Positions 62,413 through 64,000 of a stretch of DNA of 64,000 nucleotides are shown one piece after another. The notes under the pieces were generated by a model, which did not search any database, was not told where the DNA came from, and worked only from the letters and a program-made list of their open reading frames with translations. This stretch comes from Rhodeus uyekii. Lineage: Eukaryota > Chordata > Actinopteri > Cypriniformes > Acheilognathidae. How positions within the stretch are numbered: the first letter of the stretch is position 1; each line of letters begins with the position of its first letter. Made by a program: the position numbers and the translations under genes. The DNA lies in the NCBI GenBank assembly GCA_037043235.1, contig JAWRVZ010000042.1, forward strand, positions 790,501-854,500. The letters run 5' to 3'.

Positions 62413-63410
62413 GTGGCCTACCACCGGCGGTGGTAGACACTATCACTTCGGCTAGAGCCCCCTCTACGAGGCTGGCGTATGCCTTGAAGTGGAGTCTATT
62501 CTCTGAGTGGTGTTCTTCCCAACTGGAAGATCCCCGGACTTGCCCGATCAGCTCTGTGCTTTCCTTCCTTCAAGGTGGGTTGGAGCGGCGGCTGTCCCCC
62601 TCTACCTTGAAGGTGTATGTCGCCGCCATTGCAGCTCACCATGTTCCCGTCAATGGCAGGTCTCTTGGAAAGCACGACCTGGTCATCAGGTTCCTGAGAG
62701 GGGCCAGGAGGCTAAACCCTCCCAGGCCGCCCCTTTTTCCCTCCTGGGACCTCTCTGTCGTCCTCTCAGGCCTACAGAGAGCTCCCTTTGAGCCCCTCGA
62801 GTCAGTGGAGCTCAAGATCTTGTCCTTCAAGACAGTGCTCCTGACTGCACTCGCTTCCTTCAAGAGGGTAGGGGACCTGCAGGCATTTTCGGTCAGTGGA
62901 ACGTGCCTTGAATTCGGGCCGGCCTTGTCTCACGTTGTCCTGAGGCCCCGGCTTGGATATGTGCCCAAGGTTCCCACCACTCCCCTTCGGGATCAGGTGG
63001 TGAACCTGCAAGCACTGCCCCCGGAGGAGGCAGACCCAGCCCTCGCGTTGCTGTGTCCCGTCCGTGCACTACGTGTCTATGTGGACCGCACGCAGAGCTT
63101 TAGAAGCTCCGAGCAGCTCTTTGTCTGTTTTGGGGGACAGCAGAAGGGAAAGGCTGTCTCCAAGCAGAGGTTGGCCCACTGGATAGTGGATGCCATCGCC
63201 CTGGCATATCAGGCTCAGGGTGAGCCATGCCCCCTGGGGGTGAGGGCGCACTCCACACGGGGTGTTGCTTCCTCCTGGGCGTTGGCACGTGGCGCCTCTC
63301 TGACAGACATCTGCAAAGCTGCGGGCTGGGCGACACCTAATACATTCGCGAGATTCTACAATCTCCGGGTGGAGCCAGTTTCTTCCTGTGTGCTGGGAAC
63401 AAACAGGTGA
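61485..63410 (+). CDS. DIRS tyrosine recombinase
   Basis: Open frame of 641 codons. Roughly the first 300 overlap the RT/RNase H frame and are probably not translated as such, so the true start is unknown (the recognisable domain begins near 62400, SGLPPAVVDTITSARAPSTR). The core-binding region (TLKVYVAAIAAHH) is followed by the catalytic residues of the tyrosine recombinase family: Arg in FKRVGDL (62865-62867), His and Arg in HSTRG (63249, 63258) and Tyr in FARFYNL (63357-63359). It would integrate the circular DNA intermediate in the nucleus. The catalytic half has no stop or shift. Confidence 0.88.
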   Translation: MGLAPGHIPCGNHTGLSPDVRPLVGPCFSKAWSSPRASVQACCCYNRCLHHGLGCRVHRACCLGLLDRTLAAVAYQLPRVASGTPCTAPVPTVAAGQACTGPHGQHIDRGVHQPSGWSTLPSHVATCPPPPPLESAAAQVAACHLHSGRAQSCNRRALTTAHIPGRVETPPPGGSADLESIRGSAGRPVRVPGILPLPVVFSPDRRNPRLGCTGTQLAPGPTQICVPPSEPSCTDPVQGQGGRGAGPASCAILAQPDLVSRTLTPRDSPSLAHSLEEGPAFSGTGHHLAPASRSLEPPRVVPGWDVEDLSGLPPAVVDTITSARAPSTRLAYALKWSLFSEWCSSQLEDPRTCPISSVLSFLQGGLERRLSPSTLKVYVAAIAAHHVPVNGRSLGKHDLVIRFLRGARRLNPPRPPLFPSWDLSVVLSGLQRAPFEPLESVELKILSFKTVLLTALASFKRVGDLQAFSVSGTCLEFGPALSHVVLRPRLGYVPKVPTTPLRDQVVNLQALPPEEADPALALLCPVRALRVYVDRTQSFRSSEQLFVCFGGQQKGKAVSKQRLAHWIVDAIALAYQAQGEPCPLGVRAHSTRGVASSWALARGASLTDICKAAGWATPNTFARFYNLRVEPVSSCVLGTNR

Positions 63411-64000
63411 CCGGCTCGGTGTCCTGCTTGCTGCGCCATGCCCCTTAATAAGGGGATACGAGCGCTTATCTACTCCTCAGGTGAGTTCCCCGTCTGGCGA
63501 ACCCTGATTCGAGTTCCTCCTGCATCCTTCGGTAGCGGACGCAGCGGAGGCGTCTGACGCCAGGCCCAGTACTCGTGTGCATGCCCCAGTGGTCAGCCCT
63601 TGTACTGGACTAGATGCCCATGTGACGAGATTCCCTCTTGGTAATCCCATATGTGTACGCTCCACGGTACGGTTTCCCTCTTGGTAAACCCGGGTCTTTC
63701 CCTTGGCAGTTCTGCTCTGCCAGACTCTTTGGTACGCGCTCCTCCCTGGGGTAGGACCTACCATGGGGACTTTACATATGTCGTACTGCCCCTCGGGTCA
63801 GTCCATATGTGTCATACCGCACAATACCTCCCCCTTGGGCAGGGTGTGGTCTCCGTAGCGTCTATGCGCTCCCCCAGCGTAGACAACTAAGCGGGTCGAG
63901 CTGATTTGTGGGATTGAGATACCGAAGCTCTCTTCCCCGTGAGGCTCACGCAGGAACAGCAGCTTAGTCCTTCCTCACGTTGGCCTTCCCCTCCATCCCG
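63411..64000 (+). other. DIRS 3' non-coding region (partial)
   Basis: Follows the recombinase stop. It contains a repeated phrase TTCCCTCTTGGTAA (63630 and 63669). No inverted terminal repeat or internal complementary region is recognisable before the window ends. Confidence 0.6.

Larger units (their letters stand above)
58241..64000 (+). mobile_element. DIRS-type tyrosine-recombinase retrotransposon
   Basis: A sharp switch to GC-rich sequence begins near 58241 (TCAGTCAGTCACGTTCGACG). In order come a promoter, a gag-like frame, RT and RNase H, and a tyrosine recombinase overlapping the RT/RNase H frame. That order, with no protease and no DDE integrase, defines the DIRS order of retrotransposons. 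The right terminus and internal complementary region are beyond the window. The left boundary is approximate. Frameshifts, a stop and altered catalytic residues show this copy is not autonomous. Confidence 0.93.

Noticed and set aside
58241..64000. Endogenous retrovirus or Gypsy LTR element
   Set aside because: No LTR, protease, DDE integrase or envelope is seen. A tyrosine recombinase follows RNase H, which defines DIRS.

Overview
The window is vertebrate nuclear DNA, almost certainly from a cyprinid (carp/zebrafish-type) fish. It is AT-rich, full of long dinucleotide and GATA microsatellites, and has many short interspersed repeats of kinds I associate with cyprinids. Its genes are a metabotropic glutamate receptor, a tandem cluster of secreted C-type lectins, and a fish-type DIRS retrotransposon. 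The species assignment is inference. No bacterial, phage or CRISPR features are present.

Region 1 (1-13.5 kb) is the 3' end of grm8 on the + strand. Positions 1-10868 are one large intron holding a Tigger/pogo-like element and several microsatellites. The last two coding exons follow (10869-11115 and 12825-12877), then the 3'UTR with a poly(A) signal at 13476. The last intron holds an inverted pair of tRNA-derived SINEs.

Region 2 (13.5-28.9 kb) is intergenic. It contains a TTAA-flanked MITE, a promoter-like NRF1 palindrome with one candidate coding exon (15.8-16.5 kb), a Tc1 copy with a surviving transposase C-terminus, a large imperfect inverted repeat, a 99-bp tandem repeat that is open throughout on the minus strand, and several SINEs.

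Region 3 (28.9-42 kb) is a minus-strand tandem array of three C-type-lectin units. Each unit has three CTLDs, one per phase-1 exon. The two right-hand copies (361 codons each, with signal-peptide exon) look intact. The left-hand copy is a pseudogene whose first CTLD is a chimera of its two neighbours, with the frame lost at the junction. Their spacers carry a 5'-truncated LINE and a complete hAT element with an 8-bp target duplication.

Region 4 (42-58.2 kb) has few genes. It contains tandem tRNA-like SINE units, a MITE, a THAP-encoding DNA transposon remnant with an AT target duplication, and one weak minus-strand multi-exon candidate.

Region 5 (58.2 kb to the end) is a GC-rich DIRS retrotransposon running off the right edge. 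It has a TATA box, gag-like, RT/RNase H and tyrosine-recombinase frames. Gag and RT carry frameshifts and a stop, and two catalytic acids look replaced. The recombinase frame is open with all catalytic residues.
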